Shown piece after piece: positions 8,404 to 17,383 of a stretch of 34,300 bases of DNA. The notes under the pieces were generated by a model. The model saw nothing but the letters and a program-made list of their open reading frames with translations, did not search any database and was not told where the DNA came from. Positions within the stretch are counted from its first letter, which is position 1, and each line of letters begins with the position of its first letter. This DNA comes from Candidatus Uhrbacteria bacterium. GTDB taxonomy: Bacteria; Patescibacteriota; Patescibacteriia; UBA9934. The position numbers and the translations under genes were made by a program. The DNA lies in the NCBI GenBank assembly GCA_943359345.1, contig CALRHE010000008.1, forward strand, positions 1 through 34,300, in the 5' to 3' direction.

Positions 8404-9102
8404 ATGGCCGACAAGAAAAATAAACTCGCCAAGTCAAAAGTGGGTCCGTCAACCCAACGGTATTTGGATATTGCCGAGATTCGTGAAGATGTGGTGGTCA
8501 TGAAAGATGGTACTTTGCGAGCAGTCATGCTGGTTTCAAGTATTAACTTTGCTCTGAAGAGCGAAGACGAGCAGCAAGCCACTGTGCAGGGGTACATGCA
8601 ATTTTTGAACGGTCTTGAACACCCACTTCAAGTGGTTATTCAGTCACGCCGCATGAATATTGATGGTTATCTGGGTCAGCTGAAACAGCAGGAAGGCACG
8701 ATTCAGAACGAACTTTTAAAAGCCCAGATTCGTGACTATATGTCATTCGTGACGGAACTAGTCGAGCTCGGAGAAATTATGCAGAAGCAGTTTTTTGTAG
8801 TGGTTCCATACGACCCAACTGAAACTGGATCCAAACGCAAGAGTTTTATGACTCGATTACAGACGTCATTATCGCCGGCTAAAATCTTGAAATTAAATAC
8901 TAAAAATTTCACTGATCGCAAATCGATTTTAACCCAGCGTGTGGCCAACGTGGCCGCCGGACTCCAGAGTATGGGGCTTCAGGTGGCCACGTTGGATACT
9001 CAAGGGCTGATAGAACTTTACTACACCTGCTACAATCCACAGGTACTTGATACCCAAAAGCTGGTAGATACCAATAAACTTCAGGTCGAGACCAAGTTTT
9101 AA
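8404..9102 (+). CDS. VirB4/TraC N-terminal-domain-like protein
   Basis: RYLDIAEIREDVVVMKDGTLRAVMLVSSINFALKSEDEQ...; 5 nt upstream of the VirB4 ATPase. Confidence 0.75.
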   Translation: MADKKNKLAKSKVGPSTQRYLDIAEIREDVVVMKDGTLRAVMLVSSINFALKSEDEQQATVQGYMQFLNGLEHPLQVVIQSRRMNIDGYLGQLKQQEGTIQNELLKAQIRDYMSFVTELVELGEIMQKQFFVVVPYDPTETGSKRKSFMTRLQTSLSPAKILKLNTKNFTDRKSILTQRVANVAAGLQSMGLQVATLDTQGLIELYYTCYNPQVLDTQKLVDTNKLQVETKF

Positions 9103-9107
9103 GCTTT

Positions 9108-11042
9108 ATGGCCTTCGATCTAGAACAATTTAAACACCAGCAAGCAGCGGCGGCACCCGCTGAGACCAAGTCTTTGAGTAATAAACAGCTCAAAGCTCTG
9201 GAAGACAGGACTACGCTTGAAGAAGAGCGTGTTTATCGTCGTGGCACGGTCTCGGTACGTGATCTGATAGCCCCAGCGGCTTTTGAGGTTCAGCCCACTC
9301 ACCTCATGCTCGGCGATATGTTTGTGCGGACCTTGTTCGTGACCACCTATCCGCGTTACGTAGGCATCGGTTGGGGTTCGCCGATCATTAATTACAAAGG
9401 CAATATCGATGTCGGCATGTTCTTTTATCCTATCAAAGCCGAGGTTATTTTGAAGCAGTTACGGGATAAAGTGGGTGTACTCGAGGCCCAGATTGTATCT
9501 GATAATGACACCGGCAAGCCTCGCGATCCTATCCGAGAAACAGCTTTACGCGACGTTGAACAATTGCGTGATGACCTGACGCAAGGCATTGAGCACTTTT
9601 TCCAGTTCACCTTTTACGTCACCATTTACGCCAAAACTAAAGACGAACTGGATAAGCGCACAGAAAATATCGAGTCGATTTTTGGTAGCAAACTAATTTA
9701 TTCTAAGCGCGGTTTTTATCAGGCTGAACAAGGTTTCAATTCAACCCTGCCACTGTGCAACGACGAGCTCATGATTACTTTTAACATGAGCACGTCACCG
9801 ATTGCTTCGTCGTTCCCGTTCACATCGTCAGATGTCACCAGTGACAACGGTATTTTGTACGGCATTAACCGGCATAACAACTCATTGGTGTTATTTGATC
9901 GTTTTTCGATGCAAAATGCCAACGCGGTAGTGTTTGCTACTTCCGGTGCGGGTAAAAGTTACACGGTTAAACTTGAAATTTTGCGTTCCATGATGATGGG
10001 CACAGACGTGATTGTAATCGACCCAGAAATGGAATACAGACAGCTCACGGATGCCGTTGGGGGAACGTTTATTAACGTGTCGTTGGCTTCAAATGCCAAG
10101 GTCAATCCCTTCGATCTGCCGCGTCCTAAGGGTGAAGAAACCTCGGTGGAAGATATTTTACGGAGTGCGGTGATTACCCTCAAAGGTTTACTGCGTATCA
10201 TGATTGGTAAGCCCATGGGTGAGGTCGGAGTGCTAGGGTTTACCCCAGAAGAAGATAGTATTTTGGATCGGGCTTTGCTAGAAGCTTATGCTAAGAAAGA
10301 CATTACGGCTGATCTGCCGTCGCTCGCAAGTGTCACAGAATATCCTATACTTGATGATCTCCTCGATGTGCTTGAGGGTATGGAGGGGGCGGCTAACTTA
10401 GTGGCTCGCTTGCAGAAATTTACGAGCGGCACTTTTGCTGGACTCTTGAATTCACCGACTACAGTTGAAATGCGCAACCAGTTGGTAGTCTTTTCTGTGC
10501 GCGATTTGGAGGATGAATTGCGACCCATGGCAATTTATACCATCGTTAACTATATTTGGAACGTGGTGCGTTCAGAGCGCAAGAAGCGGATTCTATGTAT
10601 TGATGAAGCTTGGTGGCTCATGCAAAATCAAGATTCAGCCAAGTTTATTTATGCGCTCGTCAAGCGCGCGCGTAAGTATTATTTGGGTGTGACCACGATT
10701 ACTCAGGACGTCAACGACTTTTTGTCTTCGCAGTACGGACAGGCGATTGTCACCAATTCGTCAATTCAGATTTTGCTTAAACAGTCTTCGGCCGGTGTTG
10801 ACCTAATTGTTAAAACCTTCAATCTAACGGAAAGCGAAAAGTACTTGTTGCTTGAAGCAGCGGTAGGCGAGGGGATTTTCTTTGCCGGTCAAAAACATGC
10901 GGCCATGAAGGTAGTGGCTTCGTACACCGAGGATCAGATTATTACTACCAACCCTCAGCAACTCCTAGAACAAGAGCGCGCGCGGGAAGAATTCCAGAAA
11001 TCTCTGACGGCTGCTCAAGCTGTGGCAGAGCCTAAAGTTTAG
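9108..11042 (+). CDS. virB4: VirB4 family type IV secretion ATPase
   Basis: Walker A ATSGAGKSYTVKLE; Walker B RILCIDEAWWLM; DPEMEYRQL and TTITQDVNDFL motifs of the VirB4/TraC family. Confidence 0.93.
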   Translation: MAFDLEQFKHQQAAAAPAETKSLSNKQLKALEDRTTLEEERVYRRGTVSVRDLIAPAAFEVQPTHLMLGDMFVRTLFVTTYPRYVGIGWGSPIINYKGNIDVGMFFYPIKAEVILKQLRDKVGVLEAQIVSDNDTGKPRDPIRETALRDVEQLRDDLTQGIEHFFQFTFYVTIYAKTKDELDKRTENIESIFGSKLIYSKRGFYQAEQGFNSTLPLCNDELMITFNMSTSPIASSFPFTSSDVTSDNGILYGINRHNNSLVLFDRFSMQNANAVVFATSGAGKSYTVKLEILRSMMMGTDVIVIDPEMEYRQLTDAVGGTFINVSLASNAKVNPFDLPRPKGEETSVEDILRSAVITLKGLLRIMIGKPMGEVGVLGFTPEEDSILDRALLEAYAKKDITADLPSLASVTEYPILDDLLDVLEGMEGAANLVARLQKFTSGTFAGLLNSPTTVEMRNQLVVFSVRDLEDELRPMAIYTIVNYIWNVVRSERKKRILCIDEAWWLMQNQDSAKFIYALVKRARKYYLGVTTITQDVNDFLSSQYGQAIVTNSSIQILLKQSSAGVDLIVKTFNLTESEKYLLLEAAVGEGIFFAGQKHAAMKVVASYTEDQIITTNPQQLLEQERAREEFQKSLTAAQAVAEPKV

Positions 11043-11047
11043 TTTGT

Positions 11048-11593
11048 ATGTTGACTCGCAGAAAACTTGAAGTTATCGCAGCTGTGCTGATCTTACTCCT
11101 GCTTTTAGTGGTGTTGTGGTTGGCGCTATATAAACCCAAGCCTGAGCCCGTGACGGCAGAGCCAGAAGTAGTGGTTGAAGTTGTACCAGTAGTGGACCCG
11201 GCTCAAGTCCCGGCTCCGGGCGTAGTTTCGGCCGGCACAGTGGCGCGGATTTTTGTGGAACGCTTTGGGAGCTATTCATCAGAAACTGACTTTGCCAACG
11301 TTGACGATGTCATGATTTTGGCCACCCCAGCCTACCAAGCTGAACTAGCAGCGCTAGTGGCTAGTTATCGTCGTCAATTTGATGCCGATGATGGTTACAC
11401 AGGCATTTCGACCTCGGTGATTACTCTCAAGAATCTGACCGAGTCCGAGACCGCCGCCAATTTCTTGGTTACAACACAACGTGAAGAAGCTGTAGGCAAT
11501 CCAGGCAACGCCACTTTGAGATACCAGGATGCTGAGGTGAGTTTGGTGAAAGTGGGGGATGATTGGCTTATCAATGATCTCACTTGGAAATAA
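11048..11593 (+). CDS. Single-pass membrane protein, possible VirB8/NTF2-like T4SS component
   Basis: N-terminal TM, Pro/Val-rich linker, C-terminal ~110 aa small domain ending DDWLINDLTWK; T4SS-like operon position. Confidence 0.55.
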   Translation: MLTRRKLEVIAAVLILLLLLVVLWLALYKPKPEPVTAEPEVVVEVVPVVDPAQVPAPGVVSAGTVARIFVERFGSYSSETDFANVDDVMILATPAYQAELAALVASYRRQFDADDGYTGISTSVITLKNLTESETAANFLVTTQREEAVGNPGNATLRYQDAEVSLVKVGDDWLINDLTWK

Positions 11594-12218
11594 TTTTGTT
11601 GCGACCTTGCTCGGGGCCGTGTTTCCGAGATTTTGTGTTACCTGTGGCGCCGAAGGCAGGTTGTTGTGCCGAGCGTGTTCCGAGACTTGGTGGCATGAGC
11701 CGCCCGCTGCCGTAGCCGGCCACGCAGCTTTTTTTGCTTACGCTAACCCCGTGGTACGTAAACTTATTTGTGCTTGGAAGTACGATTACGATGTCTCGGC
11801 CTTTGAGCATCTCAAAGAGCAGGCGCAAGACTTGTTACCGGAGTTTAAACAGGCCATGCGTAAGCTGGGAGTCCAAGCCATTGTGCCTGTGCCGCTCAGC
11901 GATCGTCGTCTGCGTGAACGGGGCTTCAACCAGGCACGCATAATTGCGGACTGGCTCGCGCACGAGCTAAATGTCCCAGTGCTCGCGGTACTTGAGCGTA
12001 CTCATCGCCTTGGCCATCAAGCTGAGCGGTCTGACGAGGAGCGCAGGCTGGCGATGGCTGACAGCCCATTTCTTCTAAAAATATCTGATGGACTGCCCTC
12101 GACAGTCTTGTTGGTCGACGACGTCTGGACTACAGGAGCAACTATGCAGGCGGCCATAACAGTACTTGAATCAGCTGGCAAAACTAAAACCTTTGCCCTC
12201 ACCCTTGCTAAAGGATAG
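11574..12218 (+). CDS. comF: ComF family protein (double zinc ribbon/phosphoribosyltransferase)
   Basis: FPRFCVTCGAEGRLLCRAC...; AIVPVPLSDRRLRERGFNQARIIAD; VLLVDDVWTTGATM PRPP motif. Confidence 0.92.
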   Translation: MISLGNNFVATLLGAVFPRFCVTCGAEGRLLCRACSETWWHEPPAAVAGHAAFFAYANPVVRKLICAWKYDYDVSAFEHLKEQAQDLLPEFKQAMRKLGVQAIVPVPLSDRRLRERGFNQARIIADWLAHELNVPVLAVLERTHRLGHQAERSDEERRLAMADSPFLLKISDGLPSTVLLVDDVWTTGATMQAAITVLESAGKTKTFALTLAKG

Positions 12219-12230
12219 GTCGTACTTGCC

Positions 12231-12249
12231 AACGCGACACTGTCGCGTT
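12231..12249. promoter_or_regulatory. Candidate Fur/Zur operator, copy 1
   Basis: Perfect palindrome AACGCGACA-C-TGTCGCGTT upstream of a fur-family gene. Confidence 0.8.
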
Positions 12250-12301
12250 ACAATAACAATATATTGATATTTATTAGACTTTTTTAAGATTTATTTCTTC
12301 A

Positions 12302-12320
12302 AACGCGACACTGTCGCGTT
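12302..12320. promoter_or_regulatory. Candidate Fur/Zur operator, copy 2
   Basis: Identical 19-bp palindrome 71 bp downstream of copy 1. Confidence 0.8.
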
Positions 12321-12338
12321 AGTAATTTGAACGTGATT

Positions 12339-12767
12339 ATGGCAGATACAGAGATGGCTGAAATCCTCTACGAACTTGAGGTGGGAGGTCATAAACTCAC
12401 CCCCTTGCGTCTTGCCCTCATTGAAATCTTCGGTCGCCAGCAGCGGCCCCTTCTTTTAGAAGAATTAGGTAAGCTGCTTATGGGTACTTTAATTAGAGTC
12501 CACCGAGCTACGCTGTATCGCGAATTAGTTTTTTTAGAAAGTAGAAAAATTATTGCCACTGTTTCTTTAGAAGACGGTAAACGACGCTACGAATTTGCTG
12601 ATCGCGATCATCACCATCACTTAGTCTGTACGAGTTGCAAAAAGATCGAAGATGTTGAGCTTAAAGATGATGAACATGGTTTGGATAAGTTGGTAAAAAC
12701 CCAAAACGATTTTCTTATCACCCATCACAGCCTAGAATTTTTTGGGCTGTGTGGCGCCTGTAAATAA
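12339..12767 (+). CDS. Fur family metalloregulator, probably Zur-type
   Basis: HKLTPLRLALIEIF, HRATLYRELVFLE, DRDHHHHLVCTSCKKIEDVE and CGACK motifs; upstream of znuACB. Start 12327 or 12339. Confidence 0.9.
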   Translation: MADTEMAEILYELEVGGHKLTPLRLALIEIFGRQQRPLLLEELGKLLMGTLIRVHRATLYRELVFLESRKIIATVSLEDGKRRYEFADRDHHHHLVCTSCKKIEDVELKDDEHGLDKLVKTQNDFLITHHSLEFFGLCGACK

Positions 12768-12771
12768 CCGT

Positions 12772-13674
12772 ATGCAGTCTCGCGTTTCAGCTGCGTTAGT
12801 ACTCGGGGTTTGTCTAGGAGTCTTGGGGCTCAGTTTATGGTTAGGGCTCAGAACCCCAGACGCAACTCCTCCACTGGACCGACTGAATGTGGTGGCCACC
12901 ATCTACCCTTTGGCCGACTTTGTTAAGCACGTAGGTGGTGAGTTTGTGTACGTTAGTAATCTCATCCCGGCCGGCGTCGAGCCCCACGATTACGAGCCCA
13001 CCCCGAGACAGGTAGCGCAGGTGCTCGAGGCAGATGTTTTGATTTATCTGGGTGGCGGGCTTGACGACTGGGCCGGAGATTTAGTTGATGAAGCTGCTCG
13101 GATGGGTAATTTGAGCCTGAGTATTGAAAAGCACGTGCCTCTAACTGAGCATGATCCGCACATCTGGCTTGACCCCATTGCAGCGGAGGACATAGTTACA
13201 GCTATTCGCGATACTTTGATGGCAGCCGACCCGTTGCACGCGGAAGTTTATCTACACAACGCTGCCGTTTACCTGGAATCATTGCGTGCGCTTGATAGCA
13301 GTTTCACAAGCACGCTCAGCCACTGCCAACTCAATGCTATTATTGTGTCACACGATGCCTTTAGTTATTTAGGGCGTCGCTATAATTTTGATATCTATCC
13401 GATTAGCGGTTTGTCACCTGAGGCTGAGCCGTCAGCTAATGATTTGGTTAGACTAGCCCAAACAGCTCGTGAGCTAGGCATCACTACGATCTTCTTTGAA
13501 ACCCTAGTTAGCCCAAAACTCTCAGCCACCTTGGCTCAAGAAATTGCCGCCAGCACGGCGGTCTTGAACCCGCTTGAAGGTTTGTCACAGGCGGAGTTGC
13601 AGGCCGGAGACAACTATTTGACAGTCATGGACAAAAATCGCGAAGCCTTAGGCTCCGCTATGTTATGCCAGTAA
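12772..13674 (+). CDS. znuA: Metal ABC transporter substrate-binding protein (ZnuA-like)
   Basis: Signal/anchor MQSRVSAALVLGVCLGVLGLSLWLG; TIYPLADFVKHVGGEFVYVSNLIPAGVEPHDYEPTPRQ; HDPHIWLDP. Confidence 0.92.
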   Translation: MQSRVSAALVLGVCLGVLGLSLWLGLRTPDATPPLDRLNVVATIYPLADFVKHVGGEFVYVSNLIPAGVEPHDYEPTPRQVAQVLEADVLIYLGGGLDDWAGDLVDEAARMGNLSLSIEKHVPLTEHDPHIWLDPIAAEDIVTAIRDTLMAADPLHAEVYLHNAAVYLESLRALDSSFTSTLSHCQLNAIIVSHDAFSYLGRRYNFDIYPISGLSPEAEPSANDLVRLAQTARELGITTIFFETLVSPKLSATLAQEIAASTAVLNPLEGLSQAELQAGDNYLTVMDKNREALGSAMLCQ

Positions 13675-14405
13675 AATCCCAATTGCCGGTCATGAGCGTG
13701 AAGAATTTGTCATTTCACTATAATGGCAACCCGATTCTTGAGCGTATTACTTTTGAGATTCAAGCTGGTGACTATGTGGGGATTGTGGGGCCAAACGGCG
13801 GGGGTAAAACTACGCTGCTAAAACTCATGCTTGGGTTGCTGACAGCAGACACGGGGGAGATTTTGTTGTCGGGTGAGCCTATCCGGCATGCTGAAGATCG
13901 TGCACGGATAGGTTATGTGCCGCAGCGCGGGGCTACTGACGATCATCATTTTCCGGCTACGGTTGAAGAAGTGGTCATGAGTGGGCGTACTGCTAGTCGT
14001 GGAATATTTTCGATCCGTTCTAAAGCTGATCGAGCGGCGGTCAAGCGAGCCATGAAAACAGCTGATATCGCTCATCTCTCGCGTCGTCGCATGGGTACAC
14101 TCTCAGGCGGCGAGCGCCAGCGTGTCATGATTGCACGCGCCCTGGCTGGCGACCCAGCCGTGCTTATGCTGGACGAACCTACCTCAGCGGTTGACGCGCC
14201 TAGTCAAGAAGTTTTTTACACCTTTCTTCGCAAACTCCACGATCAAGGTCTCACCATCGTCATTGTGTCTCACGATCTTGATATTGTGACGCATGAAGTT
14301 GATACGATTTTGTGCTTGAACAAACACTTGATATGTCACGGACCGGCTGAGGATGTCATGCACAAAGTTTACGGCAAGCGGGCTAAGGTTATGCATCAAC
14401 ACTAA
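13665..14405 (+). CDS. znuC: Metal ABC transporter ATP-binding protein (ZnuC-like)
   Basis: Walker A GPNGGGKTT; LSGGERQRVMIARAL; LMLDEPTSAVD. Confidence 0.95.
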   Translation: MPVKSQLPVMSVKNLSFHYNGNPILERITFEIQAGDYVGIVGPNGGGKTTLLKLMLGLLTADTGEILLSGEPIRHAEDRARIGYVPQRGATDDHHFPATVEEVVMSGRTASRGIFSIRSKADRAAVKRAMKTADIAHLSRRRMGTLSGGERQRVMIARALAGDPAVLMLDEPTSAVDAPSQEVFYTFLRKLHDQGLTIVIVSHDLDIVTHEVDTILCLNKHLICHGPAEDVMHKVYGKRAKVMHQH

Positions 14406-14407
14406 GT

Positions 14408-15544
14408 ATGAAATGGTTTTTTTGTCTTGTCTGTATGCTTGGTCTCAGTCTGGCCGGCCCAGTGTTAGCGCAAGCAGTTTCAGATGACGGCCAGATTTAT
14501 ACCCGTGGCCAAGTGGTTGAGGTTATTCAGGATAGCCCGGTTACAGATTCGCCCCTTGATAATGCTGAACAAATACTTTTAGTTGAGATCCTGAAAGGTG
14601 AAGACCTGGGTCAGGTCGTAACCGTCACCTACACCTTTTCAACCACAAACTACGAACACCAACGCCTTGAGATAGGGGATAAAGTTGTGTTAACGCGGGT
14701 GATTGATGCGCGTGGAGATAACTATTATGTGCTCGACCATTATCGCTTGCCAGCGGTGATCATTTACCTAGGTTTTTTTGCGGTGGCGGCTTGTGTCTTT
14801 GGTCGAGCTCGAGGTGCTGGGTCATTACTGGGTTTGGCTGCCAGTCTAGCGATTTTGATGTTCTTCGTAGTGCCGCGGATTATTGCGGGTGACAATCCGT
14901 TAGTGATTTCTTTCATCGGAGCTGGGGCTATTGCTGTGGTCTCCATTCTTTTAGCTCACGGCTTTAAACGTCGCACCCTGGTAGCGCTCGTCGCCACGCT
15001 AGTGGCTTTGGCGGTGGCCTTTATTCTGGCTATCCTGTCCGCGACCTTGGCCAACATGTCAGGCGCCGGCACTGAAGAAGCTGTGTACTTGCAGTTTAGC
15101 TATTTAACTAATTTAGACCTGCGGGGCTTGTTGCTGGGAGGCATAATTATTGGCACCTTGGGAGTCCTTGATGACGTAACCACAACACAGGTGGCAACCG
15201 TAGAAGAAATCGGTTTTGCCAACCCAACTTTAGGCGTAGGAGAATTGTATCGTCGGGGTATATCTGTTGGTCGTGAACACATCGCAGCCCTGGTGAACAC
15301 ACTCATCTTGGCTTACGCCGGTGCTTCATTTCCGCTGTTTTTATTATTTGTGTTGCCAGATCACCCACCTCTGTGGATTGTGTTGAATAACGAACATATT
15401 GTTGAGGAGATTTTGCGCGCCTTGGTTGGTGGCTCAGCACTTATGTTAGCCGTGCCGATTTCAACCGCCTTAGCAGCAGCAGTTTTTGGTAGCCTAACTA
15501 AGCCAGCTCAGGCTCGCGCCAAGCATGGCGCTCACCAACATTAG
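14408..15544 (+). CDS. YibE/F-like membrane protein
   Basis: Signal peptide, beta-rich N-terminal domain, multi-TM domain with LGGIIIGTLGVLDDVTTTQVATVEEI, typical of the YibE/F family. Confidence 0.88.
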   Translation: MKWFFCLVCMLGLSLAGPVLAQAVSDDGQIYTRGQVVEVIQDSPVTDSPLDNAEQILLVEILKGEDLGQVVTVTYTFSTTNYEHQRLEIGDKVVLTRVIDARGDNYYVLDHYRLPAVIIYLGFFAVAACVFGRARGAGSLLGLAASLAILMFFVVPRIIAGDNPLVISFIGAGAIAVVSILLAHGFKRRTLVALVATLVALAVAFILAILSATLANMSGAGTEEAVYLQFSYLTNLDLRGLLLGGIIIGTLGVLDDVTTTQVATVEEIGFANPTLGVGELYRRGISVGREHIAALVNTLILAYAGASFPLFLLFVLPDHPPLWIVLNNEHIVEEILRALVGGSALMLAVPISTALAAAVFGSLTKPAQARAKHGAHQH

Positions 15545-16349
15545 TATGCTCGATTTCCTAGATTACGCTTTCATGCAACGAGCCTTATTGGCGGGTTTTA
15601 TGATTGGCGCCGTGGCCCCGCTCTTGGGCATGTTTTTGACGGTGCGTCGTCAGGCTCTGATTGCAGATACACTGGCACATGCCTCGCTGGCCGGAGTGGC
15701 CTTAGGTATTTTAATGGGTGTAGATCCACTTTTAACCGCCGGCGTAGTTTCCGTTGTTGCGGCCTTATTCATTGAGCGTCTGCGGACTCTAGGCTGGTTT
15801 TCAGGGGACTCTTTATTGGCGCTGATTTTGTCAGGTAGTTTAGCCTTCGCCGTTGTTGGCTTGAGCGCCGCGGATAAGTTTAATGCTGGCGTACTGCAGT
15901 ATTTGTTTGGAGGCATTACCACCGTTAGCGCCCAAGATCTGTGGTTAATTGGTGGAGTCGCCAGCCTGGTGTTTGTGCTCTGCAGCTTGCTGTTTAAAGA
16001 ATATTTTCTGCTTTCGTTTGATGAAGATGTAGCTAAAGCTCAGGGCCTGCGGACTGGACTCCTAAACACCTTACTAGCCCTAATGACGGCGCTGGTAGTG
16101 GCTATTGGTATGCGCGTTGTCGGGGTTTTGCTCATCGGTGCTCTGATGGTGGTGCCGGTGTTGGCGGCTACACGCCTAGGCCTGAGTTTCAAAGCCACAG
16201 CGGTCATGTCCGTGATTATTTCATTATTCTCAGTGCTAACGGGTTTAGTCCTATCGTACTATTACGATCTTGCAGCCGGAGGGTCGATTGTACTGGTGGC
16301 GATCGGTATTTTTGCGCTGACCAGCCTAAATTCCTGGCGCCGGGTTTAG
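15525..16349 (+). CDS. znuB: Metal ABC transporter permease (ZnuB-like)
   Basis: LLGMFLTVRRQALIADTLAHASLAGVALG and multi-TM ABC-3 family pattern; overlaps the yibE/F-like gene by 20 nt. Confidence 0.93.
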   Translation: MALTNISMLDFLDYAFMQRALLAGFMIGAVAPLLGMFLTVRRQALIADTLAHASLAGVALGILMGVDPLLTAGVVSVVAALFIERLRTLGWFSGDSLLALILSGSLAFAVVGLSAADKFNAGVLQYLFGGITTVSAQDLWLIGGVASLVFVLCSLLFKEYFLLSFDEDVAKAQGLRTGLLNTLLALMTALVVAIGMRVVGVLLIGALMVVPVLAATRLGLSFKATAVMSVIISLFSVLTGLVLSYYYDLAAGGSIVLVAIGIFALTSLNSWRRV

Positions 16350-16408
16350 ATATTCGAGATCTTTACTTTTTGGGTTTTTGGGGATAATCTAGATCTGGAG
16401 GTGTTCAC

Positions 16409-17074
16409 ATGCCAGCTCTCACAGAGCATAATCGAATTTTTATCGCTCGAGATATTCTCGGCGATTGCCTGGTCACCCCCGTGGAGATCAGGTCAGCAGT
16501 TCCCGGTGTCGCCTACGATCACGACCAGATCTCGGGCTGTCGCGATACGATGCCATCCCCGGATGTGCTCCAGTGGTGTGCGGAAAACCAGTACATGCTC
16601 GTGGCTGGTCCGCCTAAGCCGCTGTCTCTCATCGACATTCTTCACCTCTGGCCAGATTACTTTTATTCCGGGCCGGGAGCCTGCAAGTTTGATCCAGACG
16701 ATGATCCCGTCGCTTCGGACGACACGGCACAATTCGGGTGGATCGGGATGCGCATGGGGGCGGTGCCTGGTTCGATGGGCAAGTCGAAGAGTGCACAGTG
16801 CAAGCTTCTCGACGAAGTTGAGACGGTGCCGAACGTAGCTCAGGCGCTCTGGGCCACGATCGTTTTGCAGAAGGTCCGCAAATTCGAATTAGATCTACGG
16901 ATCTTTGTTCGGACGTCGAGCGTGAACCTGGACGGCAATCGCGTCTGCATCGGTGGTCATGGCGTCCGCGGACAGGAGCGAATTCACTTCCGTCCTTATG
17001 GCGATGACGTCGCGCTCGGTACTCTTGGGCTCGCCGCTTGCTTGAATCGGGTTGTCACCACCACAATCGAGTAG
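16409..17074 (+). CDS. Hypothetical protein (orphan, possibly CPR-restricted)
   Basis: SD GGAGGTGTTCAC-ATG; 221 aa with consistent coding bias; FGWIGMRMGAVPGSMGKSKSAQCKLL core. Confidence 0.75.
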   Translation: MPALTEHNRIFIARDILGDCLVTPVEIRSAVPGVAYDHDQISGCRDTMPSPDVLQWCAENQYMLVAGPPKPLSLIDILHLWPDYFYSGPGACKFDPDDDPVASDDTAQFGWIGMRMGAVPGSMGKSKSAQCKLLDEVETVPNVAQALWATIVLQKVRKFELDLRIFVRTSSVNLDGNRVCIGGHGVRGQERIHFRPYGDDVALGTLGLAACLNRVVTTTIE

Positions 17075-17084
17075 TCGTATCTTG

Positions 17085-17111
17085 GCCCTCCGCGGTGACA
17101 CTGCGGGGGGC
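17085..17111 (+). terminator. GC-rich hairpin after the orphan gene
   Basis: GCCCTCCGC / GCGGGGGGC stem; no good T tract. Confidence 0.4.
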
Positions 17112-17160
17112 ACATCTTATTAAGGAGAGTTTTATTCGGCTAGGGAGCCTCGCTCAGGCC

Positions 17161-17194
17161 ATAAAAATACAACCCGTTTGGGTTGTATTTTTAT
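17161..17194 (-). terminator. Terminator of the tRNA-Ser operon (symmetric, possibly bidirectional)
   Basis: Perfect ATAAAAATACAACCC-GTTT-GGGTTGTATTTTTAT; abuts the tRNA CCA end. Confidence 0.85.
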
Positions 17195-17281
17195 GGCGGA
17201 AGGGGCGAGATTCGAACTCGCGGTACCTTTCAGTACGACGGTTTTCAAGACCGTTACCTTAAACCGCTCGGTCACCCTTCC
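17194..17281 (-). tRNA. tRNA-Ser(TGA), CCA encoded
   Basis: Minus strand GGAAGGGTGACCGAGCGG...GGTCTTGAAAACC...GTTCGAATCTCGCCCCTTCCGCCA; long variable arm. Confidence 0.95.
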
Positions 17282-17282
17282 G

Positions 17283-17372
17283 TGGCGGAGAGGAGAGGAT
17301 TCGAACCTCCGGAACCATTGCTGGTTCACAGGTTTAGCAAACCTGCGCCTTAAGCCACTCGGCCACCTCTCC
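17283..17372 (-). tRNA. tRNA-Ser(GCT), CCA encoded
   Basis: Minus strand GGAGAGGTGGCCGAGTGGC...GGTTTGCTAAACC...GTTCGAATCCTCTCCTCTCCGCCA; long variable arm. Confidence 0.95.
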
Positions 17373-17383
17373 GGGCTCGCTAC

